Below, in pieces: positions 1 to 6,358 of a stretch of 13,217 bases of DNA. The first letter of the stretch is position 1; each line of letters starts with the position of its first letter. Source of the stretch: Candidatus Saccharimonadota bacterium (GTDB taxonomy: Bacteria > Patescibacteriota > Saccharimonadia > Saccharimonadales > Saccharimonadaceae); assembly GCA_009778015.1 (NCBI GenBank), contig WRKS01000006.1:1-13217 (forward strand), given 5' to 3'. The position numbers and the translations under genes were made by a program. A model generated the notes under the pieces. The model was not told the origin of the DNA and ran no database searches. It worked only from the letters and a program-made list of their open reading frames with translations.

Positions 1-47
1 CTTTCTCGGTGTAAACGAGACGCTCTAGCCAACTGAGCTAACAACCC
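1..47 (-). tRNA. tRNA-Val (anticodon TAC), truncated by the window edge
   Basis: Only the 5' part of the gene is present: acceptor strand GGGTTGT (47 to 41), a D-arm with TAGCTCAGTTGG, and an anticodon stem TCTCG/CGAGA closing the loop TTTACAC. The anticodon TAC (positions 13-11 on the minus strand) reads the Val codon GTA. The variable loop, T-arm and 3' acceptor strand lie outside the window, so the acceptor pairing cannot be checked. A strong -10 box stands just upstream, so this is probably the first gene of its transcript. Confidence 0.93.
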
Positions 48-55
48 GCACCCTC

Positions 56-64
56 ATTATATCA
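56..64 (-). promoter_or_regulatory. Extended -10 promoter of tRNA-Val
   Basis: On the minus strand the bases read TGATATAAT, a perfect TATAAT with the TGn extension. It ends nine bases before the first tRNA base, so transcription would start about at or just before the mature 5' end. No good -35 hexamer is seen at 17 bp; TTGCTA (87-82) is there but at 20 bp. Confidence 0.7.
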
Positions 65-70
65 TAAATA

Positions 71-79
71 TGCTAAAAT
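71..79 (+). promoter_or_regulatory. Extended -10 promoter of pyrH
   Basis: TGCTAAAAT is a TGn-extended -10 box (TAAAAT at 74-79). It would start transcription around 86, giving a leader of about 24 bases that contains the ribosome binding site AAAGGAGA. No convincing -35 box is visible. It lies only about ten bases from the oppositely directed tRNA-Val -10 box. Confidence 0.55.
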
Positions 80-109
80 GATAGCAAGAAAACGCTAAAA
101 GGAGATGGG

Positions 110-838
110 ATGAGGATTTTATTAAAAGTTTCAGGCGAGCAACTTGGCTACGATGAGGGCGGCAAGGGTGTCGGCTTTGACGTAGAGCGCGCCAAGTGGA
201 TTGCTCGCGAGGTCAAAAAAGCGCTGGGCAACTCCGAGGATACGGCAAGCGCCACCCAAATCGCCATCATGGTCGGTGGCGGCAATTTTGTCCGCGGCGC
301 CTTCTTTGGCAACAATAACGAGATTGGCCAAACCACGGCCGACAACGCCGGCATGCTGGCCACCATCATCAACGCCACGCTCCTCGGCGACATCTTTAAG
401 TCCGAGGGCGTGCCGACCGCCGTCCTCTCTAATGTCAGCGTCCCGCAAGTGGTGGACGACTTTACCTACCGCCGCGCCGAGAGCCATTTTCGTAAGGGCA
501 GGGTAATTATCCTCGGCGGCGGCACCGGCCGTCCGCTCGTCACCACCGACACCGGCGCGGTCAACCTAGCGCTGGAGCTCAAGTGCGATTTTGTCGCCAA
601 GGCCACCAAGGTGGACGGCGTCTATACCGCCGACCCAACCACCGACCCTAGCGCCACCAAGATTGATCAAATCTCTTACGCCGACGCAATCAACGACACC
701 AAAATCCGGGTTATGGACAAGGCCGCCCTCGGTATGGCTGGCGACAACAAATTGCCAATCGTCGTCTTTGAACTCCTGCAAGACGGCAATATCGCCCGCG
801 TCGCCGCAGGCGAACAGATTGGCACCAGAATTGCTTAG
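110..838 (+). CDS. pyrH: UMP kinase
   Basis: UMP kinase phosphorylates UMP to UDP with ATP in the cytoplasm, the step that feeds all pyrimidine nucleotides. The 242-residue product has normal family length and is an amino-acid-kinase fold: N-terminal LLKVSGE with the phosphate-binding Lys, GGGNFVRG near residues 56-63, ADNAGMLATIINA (UMP-binding helix), GGGTGRPLVTTDT around 137-149, KATKVDGVYTADP, and a C-terminal VMDKAALGMAGDN stretch. The usual GTGNPFFTTDT motif has Arg in place of Asn. The start is supported by AAAGGAGA at 98-105, five bases before the ATG. frr, a common downstream neighbour of pyrH, is not next to it here. The stop codon TAG lies inside the 5' arm of a long inverted repeat. 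Confidence 0.97.
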   Translation: MRILLKVSGEQLGYDEGGKGVGFDVERAKWIAREVKKALGNSEDTASATQIAIMVGGGNFVRGAFFGNNNEIGQTTADNAGMLATIINATLLGDIFKSEGVPTAVLSNVSVPQVVDDFTYRRAESHFRKGRVIILGGGTGRPLVTTDTGAVNLALELKCDFVAKATKVDGVYTADPTTDPSATKIDQISYADAINDTKIRVMDKAALGMAGDNKLPIVVFELLQDGNIARVAAGEQIGTRIA

Positions 839-949
839 GACAACCCCATAGCGAGCAATGCTAGGGTGAATTGCCCGTAGGGCAAGAGGGCATGCCTGAA
901 TGCCCTGGCTGTTCTTGCGAGTCTTGGGGTTGGGCTAAGCAATACCTGG
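825..949 (+). other. Long imperfect inverted repeat, possible structured RNA after pyrH
   Basis: Bases 830-838 (ATTGCTTAG, overlapping the pyrH stop) pair perfectly with 935-943, and after a two-base mismatch 841-848 (CAACCCCA) pairs with 925-932. A further CCAG/CTGG match (825-828 with 946-949) may extend the base. Inside are two clean hairpins: TTGCCC-GTA-GGGCAA (871-885) and GGGCAT-GCCTGA-ATGCCC (888-905), and a weaker GCAA/TTGC helix (855-858 with 915-918). The overall shape is a multibranched element. No T-tract follows, so it does not look like an ordinary Rho-independent terminator. It has no tmRNA, SRP RNA or RNase P hallmark that I recognise. It could be a pyrH 3' UTR structure, a small RNA, or a palindromic repeat element. 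Confidence 0.6.
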
Positions 950-972
950 GGAGAGGCTACTAGAAAATAGTG

Positions 973-1001
973 TTGCTTTAAGAAAATGTTTATGATAAAC
1001 T
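973..1001 (+). promoter_or_regulatory. Promoter of the FAD-linked oxidoreductase gene
   Basis: TTGCTT (973-978) and TAAACT (996-1001) are separated by 17 bp, and the -10 box carries the TGn extension (TGATAAACT). Transcription would start near 1008, leaving a leader of about 14 bases with the ribosome binding site. This implies the palindromic element at 825-949 is not part of this gene's mRNA. Confidence 0.6.
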
Positions 1002-1021
1002 AAAAACAGATAAAGGGTGGA

Positions 1022-2593
1022 ATGCAAGGATTAGCTAATTACTTAAACCGACGATTAGATGGAATCGCCTACGTGGCACCGCGGGTTCGCGGGGCTTATG
1101 ATACGGATTATTCCGCGCTCAAGATAAAGCCGACTATTATCGTGGTGCCTAGCTCTACGCGCGACATCCAGCGCGTCATGGGCTTTGCCGGCCAAATCCA
1201 GAACAAGGGCGTCAAAATGGGCGTCACCGCTCGCGGCAACGGCACCGACAAAACTGGCGCTGCCATTGGCCCTGGCATTGTGCTTGACATGCGCGCCGAG
1301 ATGAATAAGATTATGGAGCTAGACGCCAGCCAGCGTCTTGTCCGCGTCCAAGCCGGCATCACTCTCCGAGAACTCAATAACGCGCTCGCCGTCCAGGGGC
1401 TTACTATCCCGGTCGCCGCCGCCGAGCAGACCATCGGTGGCATGCTCGCCAATAACTATATGGGCGTCTTGTCGCACAAATACGGCGGTATCTTGCGCTA
1501 CGTGGTTAGCGCCGAGGTTGTGCTTTCCGACGGCAGCCTAATGCGCTTTGAGCGCCTCAACGACCGCTCGGTTAAAAAGCGCCTCAAAAAGGTCAGCGGC
1601 CTAGAGCGAGAAATCTACCAAACCGTCCCAGAGCTTATCGCCAAGAACGCCGACGTCCTAGAAAACGCCCGCTACCGCAACGCCGGCTACGCGCTAGATC
1701 GCGTCAAGTTCGGCAATAGCTTCAACTTCCTCCGCCTCATCGCAGGCTCGCAGGGCACCCTTGGCGTCATCACCGAACTTATTTTACACGCCGACTACTT
1801 TGAAGAGATGCCCACCATGTTAATCGCCTACGCGAGCGGCGCCGAAGAATTGTCGCTCTGGGCCAAGAAAGCTCAAGAACTAGAGGCCGTCTTTGCCGAT
1901 TTCTACGACAAAAAACTGGTCCAGCACGCCGCGCTTCTCGGCAAGGGCAACGAACTCCTAGACGTGCCCGAGGGTGCCGACTACCTCGCCGTTATCGCTT
2001 TTGACGACCACTCCGCTATCAGGCGTCGCCATAAGGTCAGCCGCATGGCCCAAGCGCTCGGCGGCAAAGTCCACGTCAGCTCCGAAAACGACTACGGCCA
2101 ATATCTTGCCACCCGCGAGATGCTTGGCATCTACCTCAACGACACCACAAGAGGCGAGCGCACCGCCATGATGGACGATGTTTATGTCGCACCAGACCGC
2201 TTGCCTGAGCTCGCCGAAAAGATTAAAAAACTCGCCGACGCCACCGGCCTAGACCTCCAGCTCTTTGGTTCGCTGGCGACCGGCATTGTCAATATGCGTC
2301 CGCGCTTTGAGTTAGGGAGCGTGCAGGGCAGGCAACGCATGCAATTTATGATGGAAAAATACGCCAAGGTCATCGCCTCGCTTGACGGCGACGCTACCGG
2401 CGGCGCCCCCGAAGGCCGCACTAAGGCGCATCTGATTACCTGGAGCGACGAAGAAGCCGATTTGCACCAAGCCGTTAAAGACCTCTTTGACCCGCACCGC
2501 CTCTTGAATCCTGGCGTCAAACTTGACGTTCCCAAGACTATCTTTGCCAAACACGCCCGCGAAGAATACCTAGACGGCGTGATTGTCGCCTAA
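1022..2593 (+). CDS. FAD-binding (PCMH/GlcD-type) oxidoreductase
   Basis: A 523-residue flavoprotein of the vanillyl-alcohol oxidase/GlcD/D-lactate dehydrogenase superfamily. The FAD-binding half carries RGNGTDKTG (about 71-79, pyrophosphate loop), VRVQAGITLRELNNAL (108-122), EQTIGGMLANN (135-145) and AGSQGTLGVITELIL (241-255). The C-terminal cap ends with FDPHRLLNPGVKLD, a hallmark of the FAD-oxidase C domain. The pyrophosphate loop has no His, so FAD is probably bound non-covalently. The KYGG and YRNAGYALDRV stretches resemble the flavin half of large FAD/Fe-S dehydrogenases such as YdiJ, but no Cys-rich Fe-S domain follows. The substrate is probably a 2-hydroxy acid such as lactate or glycolate; this is family-based inference. 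The start fits AAAGGGTGG at 1012-1020 just before the ATG. The gene stands alone with its own promoter. Confidence 0.88.
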   Translation: MQGLANYLNRRLDGIAYVAPRVRGAYDTDYSALKIKPTIIVVPSSTRDIQRVMGFAGQIQNKGVKMGVTARGNGTDKTGAAIGPGIVLDMRAEMNKIMELDASQRLVRVQAGITLRELNNALAVQGLTIPVAAAEQTIGGMLANNYMGVLSHKYGGILRYVVSAEVVLSDGSLMRFERLNDRSVKKRLKKVSGLEREIYQTVPELIAKNADVLENARYRNAGYALDRVKFGNSFNFLRLIAGSQGTLGVITELILHADYFEEMPTMLIAYASGAEELSLWAKKAQELEAVFADFYDKKLVQHAALLGKGNELLDVPEGADYLAVIAFDDHSAIRRRHKVSRMAQALGGKVHVSSENDYGQYLATREMLGIYLNDTTRGERTAMMDDVYVAPDRLPELAEKIKKLADATGLDLQLFGSLATGIVNMRPRFELGSVQGRQRMQFMMEKYAKVIASLDGDATGGAPEGRTKAHLITWSDEEADLHQAVKDLFDPHRLLNPGVKLDVPKTIFAKHAREEYLDGVIVA

Positions 2594-2626
2594 TTTTGCG
2601 GATTTTGCTTGCATTGCCAAAATATA

Positions 2627-2635
2627 TGCTACAAT
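2627..2635 (+). promoter_or_regulatory. Extended -10 promoter of the FNT-family gene
   Basis: TGCTACAAT is an extended -10 box (TACAAT at 2630-2635). Possible -35 hexamers TTGCTT (2605-2610) and TTGCAT (2609-2614) sit at 19 and 15 bp, neither optimal. The predicted start near 2642 leaves a leader of about 26 bases that holds GAGG and AAAGGA ahead of the ATG. Confidence 0.5.
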
Positions 2636-2667
2636 GTTAAATACAATAAATTGAGGTAAAGGAAACC

Positions 2668-3288
2668 ATGAGCGGATTATTTGTTAGATCGCTTTTGGGT
2701 GGGTTCTACGTTGGATTAGCGCTGCTTTCAAGTTTGCTAGTGGCCCACATACCGGAGTTCGGCGGGCTGCTTAGAGCCGTCGTCTTTCCGGTGGGCATTT
2801 TGCTGGTGATTTACGCCAATGGAGCATTATTTACCGGTGTGGCAGGGCAGTTTGCCACGCGCGGTATATTCTCTCGCAAAGGCAACACCTTCACCTTTAA
2901 CCAAGAGCCGCTCAAACAGTTTGGCAAAGACCTTACTGTGTCGCTGATTGGCAACATCATAGGTATCGCTGCCTTGACACTCTTGCTGGGTCGCCAAATT
3001 GGCTCCATTGACGTCCGCGTCAACACTCCAGTCCTGCACTTGTTTACTTGGGGCATTTTGTGTAACATCATGGTTTATTTGGCGCTTAATGCCAAGATGC
3101 CCCTTACTCAAGCTATCCCGATTTTTATTTTTATCCTTGCCGGGTTCACACACTCTATCGCCGACATCGCGCTTATGGCATTCTCCGGGCAGTATCACTG
3201 GTTTATTATCCCTGTGATTCTTGGTAATCTAGTTGGCGGCGTGGTCTTTAGTGTTATCGCCGAGGCCGCAAAACCAAAGCCAGCCTAA
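2668..3288 (+). CDS. Formate/nitrite transporter (FNT) family channel, short form
   Basis: A very hydrophobic 206-residue protein with about six membrane segments. It matches the FNT (FocA/NirC/HSC) family: VVFPVGILLVIYANGALFTGV (38-58) corresponds to the family VFPxGLxLVxxxGAELFTG block, TWGILCNIMVYLAL (127-140) to the GILCN block, GFTHSIADI (159-167) to the GFEHSIANM block, and LGNLVGGVVF (185-194) to the closing GNxxGGAxF block. His162 is at the position of the conserved pore His of FocA/NirC. FNT channels are pentamers that pass small monovalent acids (formate, nitrite, lactate, hydrosulfide). The protein is shorter than the usual 260-290 residues, mainly through short termini and loops. 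The start is set by AAAGGA at 2658-2663. Substrate is unknown. Export of a fermentation acid would be plausible for a reduced fermenter. Confidence 0.8.
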   Translation: MSGLFVRSLLGGFYVGLALLSSLLVAHIPEFGGLLRAVVFPVGILLVIYANGALFTGVAGQFATRGIFSRKGNTFTFNQEPLKQFGKDLTVSLIGNIIGIAALTLLLGRQIGSIDVRVNTPVLHLFTWGILCNIMVYLALNAKMPLTQAIPIFIFILAGFTHSIADIALMAFSGQYHWFIIPVILGNLVGGVVFSVIAEAAKPKPA

Positions 3289-3294
3289 TCACGC

Positions 3295-3323
3295 TTGGCT
3301 TGTAGCTAAGAATCGTATATAAT
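3295..3323 (+). promoter_or_regulatory. Promoter of thrS
   Basis: TTGGCT (3295-3300) and a perfect TATAAT (3318-3323) are spaced by 17 bp. Transcription would begin near 3330, only about 23 bases before the ATG. The leader has room for the ribosome binding site AAAGGGAG (3342-3349) but none for a T-box or threonine attenuator. The promoter probably also serves the antiporter gene downstream. Confidence 0.65.
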
Positions 3324-3352
3324 ATATAGGTAAATTAAACGAAAGGGAGTAT

Positions 3353-5110
3353 ATGGAGCAACTACCAGTCTTACGCCACACTCTGGCACACATTTTAGCG
3401 AGTGCTCTTACCACGACCTACCCCGGGAAGGTCAAATTCGGCACTGGTCCCGACACCGACAACGGCTTTTATTACGATGTCTTTTTTGACGGCCTAGACT
3501 TTTCTGAGAAGCACCTGCCAGCGATTGAGAAGCAGATGAACAAGGTCATAGATCAGGATCTTGAAATTAAACACCTTGAGATGACCATTGACGAGGCCCT
3601 TAAATGGGCTAAGAAAGAGGACCAGACCTTTAAGGTTGAGTTGATTAACGACCTTGCCAAAGAAGGGGAGAAAGTGGTTCAGCTCTACCAGATTGGCGAT
3701 TTTACCGACTTGTGCTGCGGCCCGCATCTTAAGCGAACCGGCGAAGTGCCGCTTGGCTGTTTCAAACTTAACAAAATCGGCGGCGCCTATTGGCGTGCCG
3801 ACGAGAGTCGCGAGCAAATGACTCGCATCAGCGGTATCGCCTTTGCGACCGCCGAGGACCTCCAAGCCTACGAAACCATGATAGAAGAGGCAGAGAAGCG
3901 CGACCACCGCAAGCTCGGCAAAGACCTAGACCTCTTTACTTTTAGCCCGTTGGTTGGCGCCGGTCTGCCGATGTTTACTCCGCGCGGCACCGTGCTTCGC
4001 GATAAACTCACCGATTACTCTTTGAGCTTGCGCGCCCGCCACGGCTTTGAAAAAATCTGGACTCCGCACATTACCAAGACCGACCTCTTTAAAGTCTCCG
4101 GCCACTGGGATAAATTCGGCGACGAGCTATTTTTAGTCAAAAGCCAAGAAACCAGCGACGAATTTGCCATGAAGCCGATGAACTGCCCGCACCAAATCCA
4201 AATCTACGCCTCACGCCCTCGCACCTACAAGGACCTCCCGATTCGTTACATGGAAACCACCACCGACTACCGCGACGAGAAAAAGGGCGAACTCGGCGGC
4301 CTCAGCCGCGTCCGCGCTCTCACCCAAGACGACTCGCACGTCTTTTTGCGCGAAAGCCAGATTAAAGCAGAAGTCGGCGTCTTGGTTAAAATTGTCCACG
4401 AACTCTATAATGAGCTTGGTATGTCCAGCCTCCGCGCCCGCCTCTCTTACCGTGACGATAGCGGCGGCTATCTCGGCGAGCCGGCTTTATGGGAAAAGGC
4501 CCAGAGCTATATTAAAGAGCTGGCGATTGAAAACAAGCTGGACTACTTTGAAGCCGAGGGCGAAGCCGCCTTTTACGGTCCCAAGATTGACTTTATGGCG
4601 CGTGACGCCATCGGCCGCGAGCACCAAGTCGCGACCATCCAAATTGACTTCTTTATGGCCGGCCGCTTTGGTCTGGAGTTTATCAACGAGGAAGGCAAGA
4701 AAGAAACCCCGGTCATGCTCCATCACGCTACTCTCGGCTCTATTGAGCGCTTTTTGTCAGTCTTTATTGAGCACACCAACGGGCATTTCCCATTCTGGTT
4801 GGCGCCCGAGCAGGTCCGAGTCATCACGGTAAACGAGCAGGCCAACGACTACGCCAAGCAAATCGCCGAGATTTTGCAGGACACCACCCTAGAAAAACCG
4901 CTTCGCCATAACGATCTGCGCTTTACCCTTGATCTCGCCAAAGACAACTTGTCCAAAAAAATCAAGCGCGGTGCCGAAATGAAGATTCCGGTTATGCTTA
5001 TCGCGGGCGCCCGCGACGCCGAGGCCAAGCAAGTAGTTGCGCGGCTTGGCACCGAGGAGCAAACCATTAAACTCAGCCAGCTCGCCGAGTTCTTGAGGGC
5101 ACTAAAGTAG
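3353..5110 (+). CDS. thrS: Threonyl-tRNA synthetase lacking the N-terminal TGS domain
   Basis: Charges tRNA-Thr with threonine; class II synthetase. The 585-residue product begins directly in the editing domain: HTLAH (His9, His13), then DLCCGPH (Cys121, His125), which match the editing-site metal/catalytic residues of E. coli ThrRS. The ~60-residue TGS domain at the front of the 642-residue E. coli enzyme is absent. The catalytic core shows motif 2 with YRDEKKGELGGLSRVRALTQDD (305-327, Arg307), the presumed zinc ligands Cys278 (MNCPH), His329 (DDSHVF) and His457 (LHHATLGS), and motif 3 GSIERFL (462-468). The usual IHRA motif here reads LHHA. The C-terminal anticodon-binding domain starts near 483. 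The start has AAAGGGAG four bases upstream, so it is not a misplaced start of a longer protein. The gene is followed after ten bases by an antiporter gene. Confidence 0.97.
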   Translation: MEQLPVLRHTLAHILASALTTTYPGKVKFGTGPDTDNGFYYDVFFDGLDFSEKHLPAIEKQMNKVIDQDLEIKHLEMTIDEALKWAKKEDQTFKVELINDLAKEGEKVVQLYQIGDFTDLCCGPHLKRTGEVPLGCFKLNKIGGAYWRADESREQMTRISGIAFATAEDLQAYETMIEEAEKRDHRKLGKDLDLFTFSPLVGAGLPMFTPRGTVLRDKLTDYSLSLRARHGFEKIWTPHITKTDLFKVSGHWDKFGDELFLVKSQETSDEFAMKPMNCPHQIQIYASRPRTYKDLPIRYMETTTDYRDEKKGELGGLSRVRALTQDDSHVFLRESQIKAEVGVLVKIVHELYNELGMSSLRARLSYRDDSGGYLGEPALWEKAQSYIKELAIENKLDYFEAEGEAAFYGPKIDFMARDAIGREHQVATIQIDFFMAGRFGLEFINEEGKKETPVMLHHATLGSIERFLSVFIEHTNGHFPFWLAPEQVRVITVNEQANDYAKQIAEILQDTTLEKPLRHNDLRFTLDLAKDNLSKKIKRGAEMKIPVMLIAGARDAEAKQVVARLGTEEQTIKLSQLAEFLRALK

Positions 5111-5120
5111 GAGATGTAGG

Positions 5121-6101
5121 GTGGCGATATTCCTGTCAATCCTCATCACCCTGGCTGGGTTAATCCTCCTCGCCAAAATGACCGGCATTTTTGTAGACGG
5201 CGCGTCGTCTATCGCCAAGCACTTGCGTGTTAGCGCCACCGTGATTGGCCTTACTGTCGTGGCGTTCGGCACCAGCGCGCCGGAACTCTTTGTGGTTGCT
5301 ACCTCGCGCCTCTCCAGCTCTGGCAGCCCCGACATCGCGATCGGCAACATTATCGGTGTCGCCATTATGCGCATCCTCTTGGTTATCGGCGTCGCGGCGC
5401 TTATCCGTCCCATTCGGGTAGAGAACTCCATTACCAAAAAAGAGATCCCGCTTCTGGTTCTAGCCACTTGCGCCTTCGTCGCAACTTTCCTTGACAAGGT
5501 TTTGGACGGCACCGCCGAGAATGTTTTTTCACGCACCGACGCGCTAATCATGCTCCTCATTTTTGGTATTTTTATCTTCCATCTCAGGACGATTATTATG
5601 CACCGTCGCGCCGTCCACAAAGAGGAAACCGTTGACGCCGTCGCCGGCGCCAAGTTGACCAAATTGCAGGCCAGCCTTGCCATTGTCGGCGGCCTCATTG
5701 GTCTGATGATTGGCGCCCAATTAACTGTCGCCGGCGCCACCGCCGTGGCCGAAGGAATCGGCGTCAGCGAACGCGTCATCGCCTTAACCGCTATCAGTTT
5801 TGGCACCGCCTTGCCCGAGCTCGCCGTAGCGATTATTGCCCTCAGGCGTGGCGAAAACTCGCTCGCCATCGGCAGTGTCATCGGCGCCAACATCTTTGAT
5901 ATCGGCTTCACGATGGCGATTACCACCCTCATCTTTGGCGGCGTCTCGGTCATGAGCTTCAGCTATGTGGATCTCTTCATGATGGTGCTTGCGGTGCTTT
6001 CACTCGCCTTTTTTGCCACCTCCGACCGCAAACTCAAGCGGCCGGAAGGCTTCGCCATGCTTGCTATCTTTGCAGTTTACATGGTTTACGTGCTGTTTTA
6101 G
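5121..6101 (+). CDS. CaCA-family Na+/Ca2+ (K+-dependent?) antiporter, YrbG-like
   Basis: A 326-residue inner-membrane exchanger with about ten helices in two inverted halves joined by a charged loop (about 160-180). The alpha-1 repeat has VAFGTSAPEL (47-56, Glu55) and alpha-2 has ISFGTALPEL (225-234, Glu233), the two ion-binding glutamates of the family. In the second half GANIFD (255-260) keeps the Asp260 that equals Asp240 of NCX_Mj. In the first half the usual GSNIxN reads GVAIMR (79-84), so the residue equal to Asn81 of NCX_Mj is Arg84 and the one equal to Ser77 is Val80. This may change ion choice or stoichiometry. The start is GTG, set by AGGAG at 5109-5113 seven bases upstream. It is ten bases from the thrS stop and is probably co-transcribed with it. 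Confidence 0.9.
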   Translation: MAIFLSILITLAGLILLAKMTGIFVDGASSIAKHLRVSATVIGLTVVAFGTSAPELFVVATSRLSSSGSPDIAIGNIIGVAIMRILLVIGVAALIRPIRVENSITKKEIPLLVLATCAFVATFLDKVLDGTAENVFSRTDALIMLLIFGIFIFHLRTIIMHRRAVHKEETVDAVAGAKLTKLQASLAIVGGLIGLMIGAQLTVAGATAVAEGIGVSERVIALTAISFGTALPELAVAIIALRRGENSLAIGSVIGANIFDIGFTMAITTLIFGGVSVMSFSYVDLFMMVLAVLSLAFFATSDRKLKRPEGFAMLAIFAVYMVYVLF

Positions 6102-6129
6102 TTGATTTTTCACACTTTTCGTGTATAAT
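6102..6129 (+). promoter_or_regulatory. Promoter of the tRNA-Asp/tRNA-Thr operon
   Basis: TTGATT (6102-6107) and TATAAT (6124-6129) with a 16 bp spacer. Transcription would start around 6136, a couple of bases before the tRNA-Asp 5' end. The -35 box begins directly at the antiporter stop codon. Confidence 0.75.
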
Positions 6130-6137
6130 GGTTACAC

Positions 6138-6214
6138 GGGCTCGTGGTATAGTGGTCTAGTACGCCTCCCTGTCACGGAGGAAATCGCCGGTTCAAATCC
6201 GGTCGGGCCCGCCA
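6138..6214 (+). tRNA. tRNA-Asp (anticodon GTC)
   Basis: A full cloverleaf: acceptor GGGCTCG pairs with CGGGCCC (one G-T pair), the anticodon stem CCTCC/GGAGG closes loop CTGTCAC with anticodon GTC at 6172-6174, and the T-arm is GCCGG-TTCAAAT-CCGGT. The discriminator is G and the CCA tail is encoded (6212-6214). It is followed after 12 bases by tRNA-Thr, with one promoter and one terminator for the pair. Confidence 0.98.
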
Positions 6215-6226
6215 ACTTAATAATCC

Positions 6227-6302
6227 GCCGTCTTAGCTCAGTTGGTAGAGCGGCGCACTCGTAACGCGCAGGTCGCCAGTTCAATCCTGGCAGACGGCTC
6301 CA
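6227..6302 (+). tRNA. tRNA-Thr (anticodon CGT)
   Basis: The acceptor GCCGTCT pairs perfectly with AGACGGC (6292-6298). The D-arm is AGCTCAGTTGGTAGAGC, the T-arm is GCCAG-TTCAATC-CTGGC, and CCA is encoded at 6300-6302. The anticodon loop CTCGTAA gives CGT (6260-6262), which reads ACG. The last pair of the anticodon stem is an A-C mismatch (position 31-39); the other four pairs are G-C. Confidence 0.97.
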
Positions 6303-6307
6303 GATAA

Positions 6308-6332
6308 CTCGCTCTCATGGGCGAGGCTTTTT
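6308..6332 (+). terminator. Rho-independent terminator of the tRNA operon
   Basis: CTCGC (6308-6312) pairs with GCGAG (6321-6325), extended inward by T-G and C-G pairs to a seven-pair stem with loop TCAT, and is followed by GCTTTTT. It starts six bases after the tRNA-Thr CCA and ends just before the promoter of the next gene. Confidence 0.8.
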
Positions 6333-6343
6333 GTGTCCGCGTG

Positions 6344-6352
6344 TGATATAAT
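6344..6352 (+). promoter_or_regulatory. Extended -10 box placed for a leaderless mRNA (SurA-like gene)
   Basis: TGATATAAT is a perfect TGn-extended -10 box. TATAAT ends at 6352 and the ATG begins at 6359, a gap of six bases, so transcription should begin at the start codon. No purine-rich ribosome binding site exists in the gap (ATACCC). No good -35 hexamer is seen. Confidence 0.75.
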
Positions 6353-6358
6353 ATACCC

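Noticed and set aside
825..949. Identity of the pyrH-downstream structure as tmRNA, SRP RNA or RNase P RNA
   Set aside because: None of the conserved cores of those RNAs (tRNA-like end, GGAAG..AGCAGCC tetraloop region, P4 motif) can be found.
2602..2623. ATTTTG/CAAAAT inverted repeat after the oxidoreductase gene
   Set aside because: A weak A/T-rich stem with a 10-base loop and no T-tract, overlapping the next promoter; not a convincing terminator or operator.
3277..3301. AAGCCA/TGGCTT inverted repeat at the FNT gene end
   Set aside because: Six pairs, a long loop and no T-tract; it overlaps the thrS -35 box. Could be chance.
3289..3352. T-box or threonine attenuator before thrS
   Set aside because: The predicted leader is only about 23 bases, too short for either.
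4392..4832. 146-codon plus-strand frame inside thrS
   Set aside because: Out-of-frame shadow of strongly conserved thrS sequence.
5102..5953. 283-codon open frame on the minus strand opposite the antiporter gene
   Set aside because: Low-complexity product rich in Arg/Ser/Ile/Met, no family motifs; it is the shadow of a conserved gene with biased codons.
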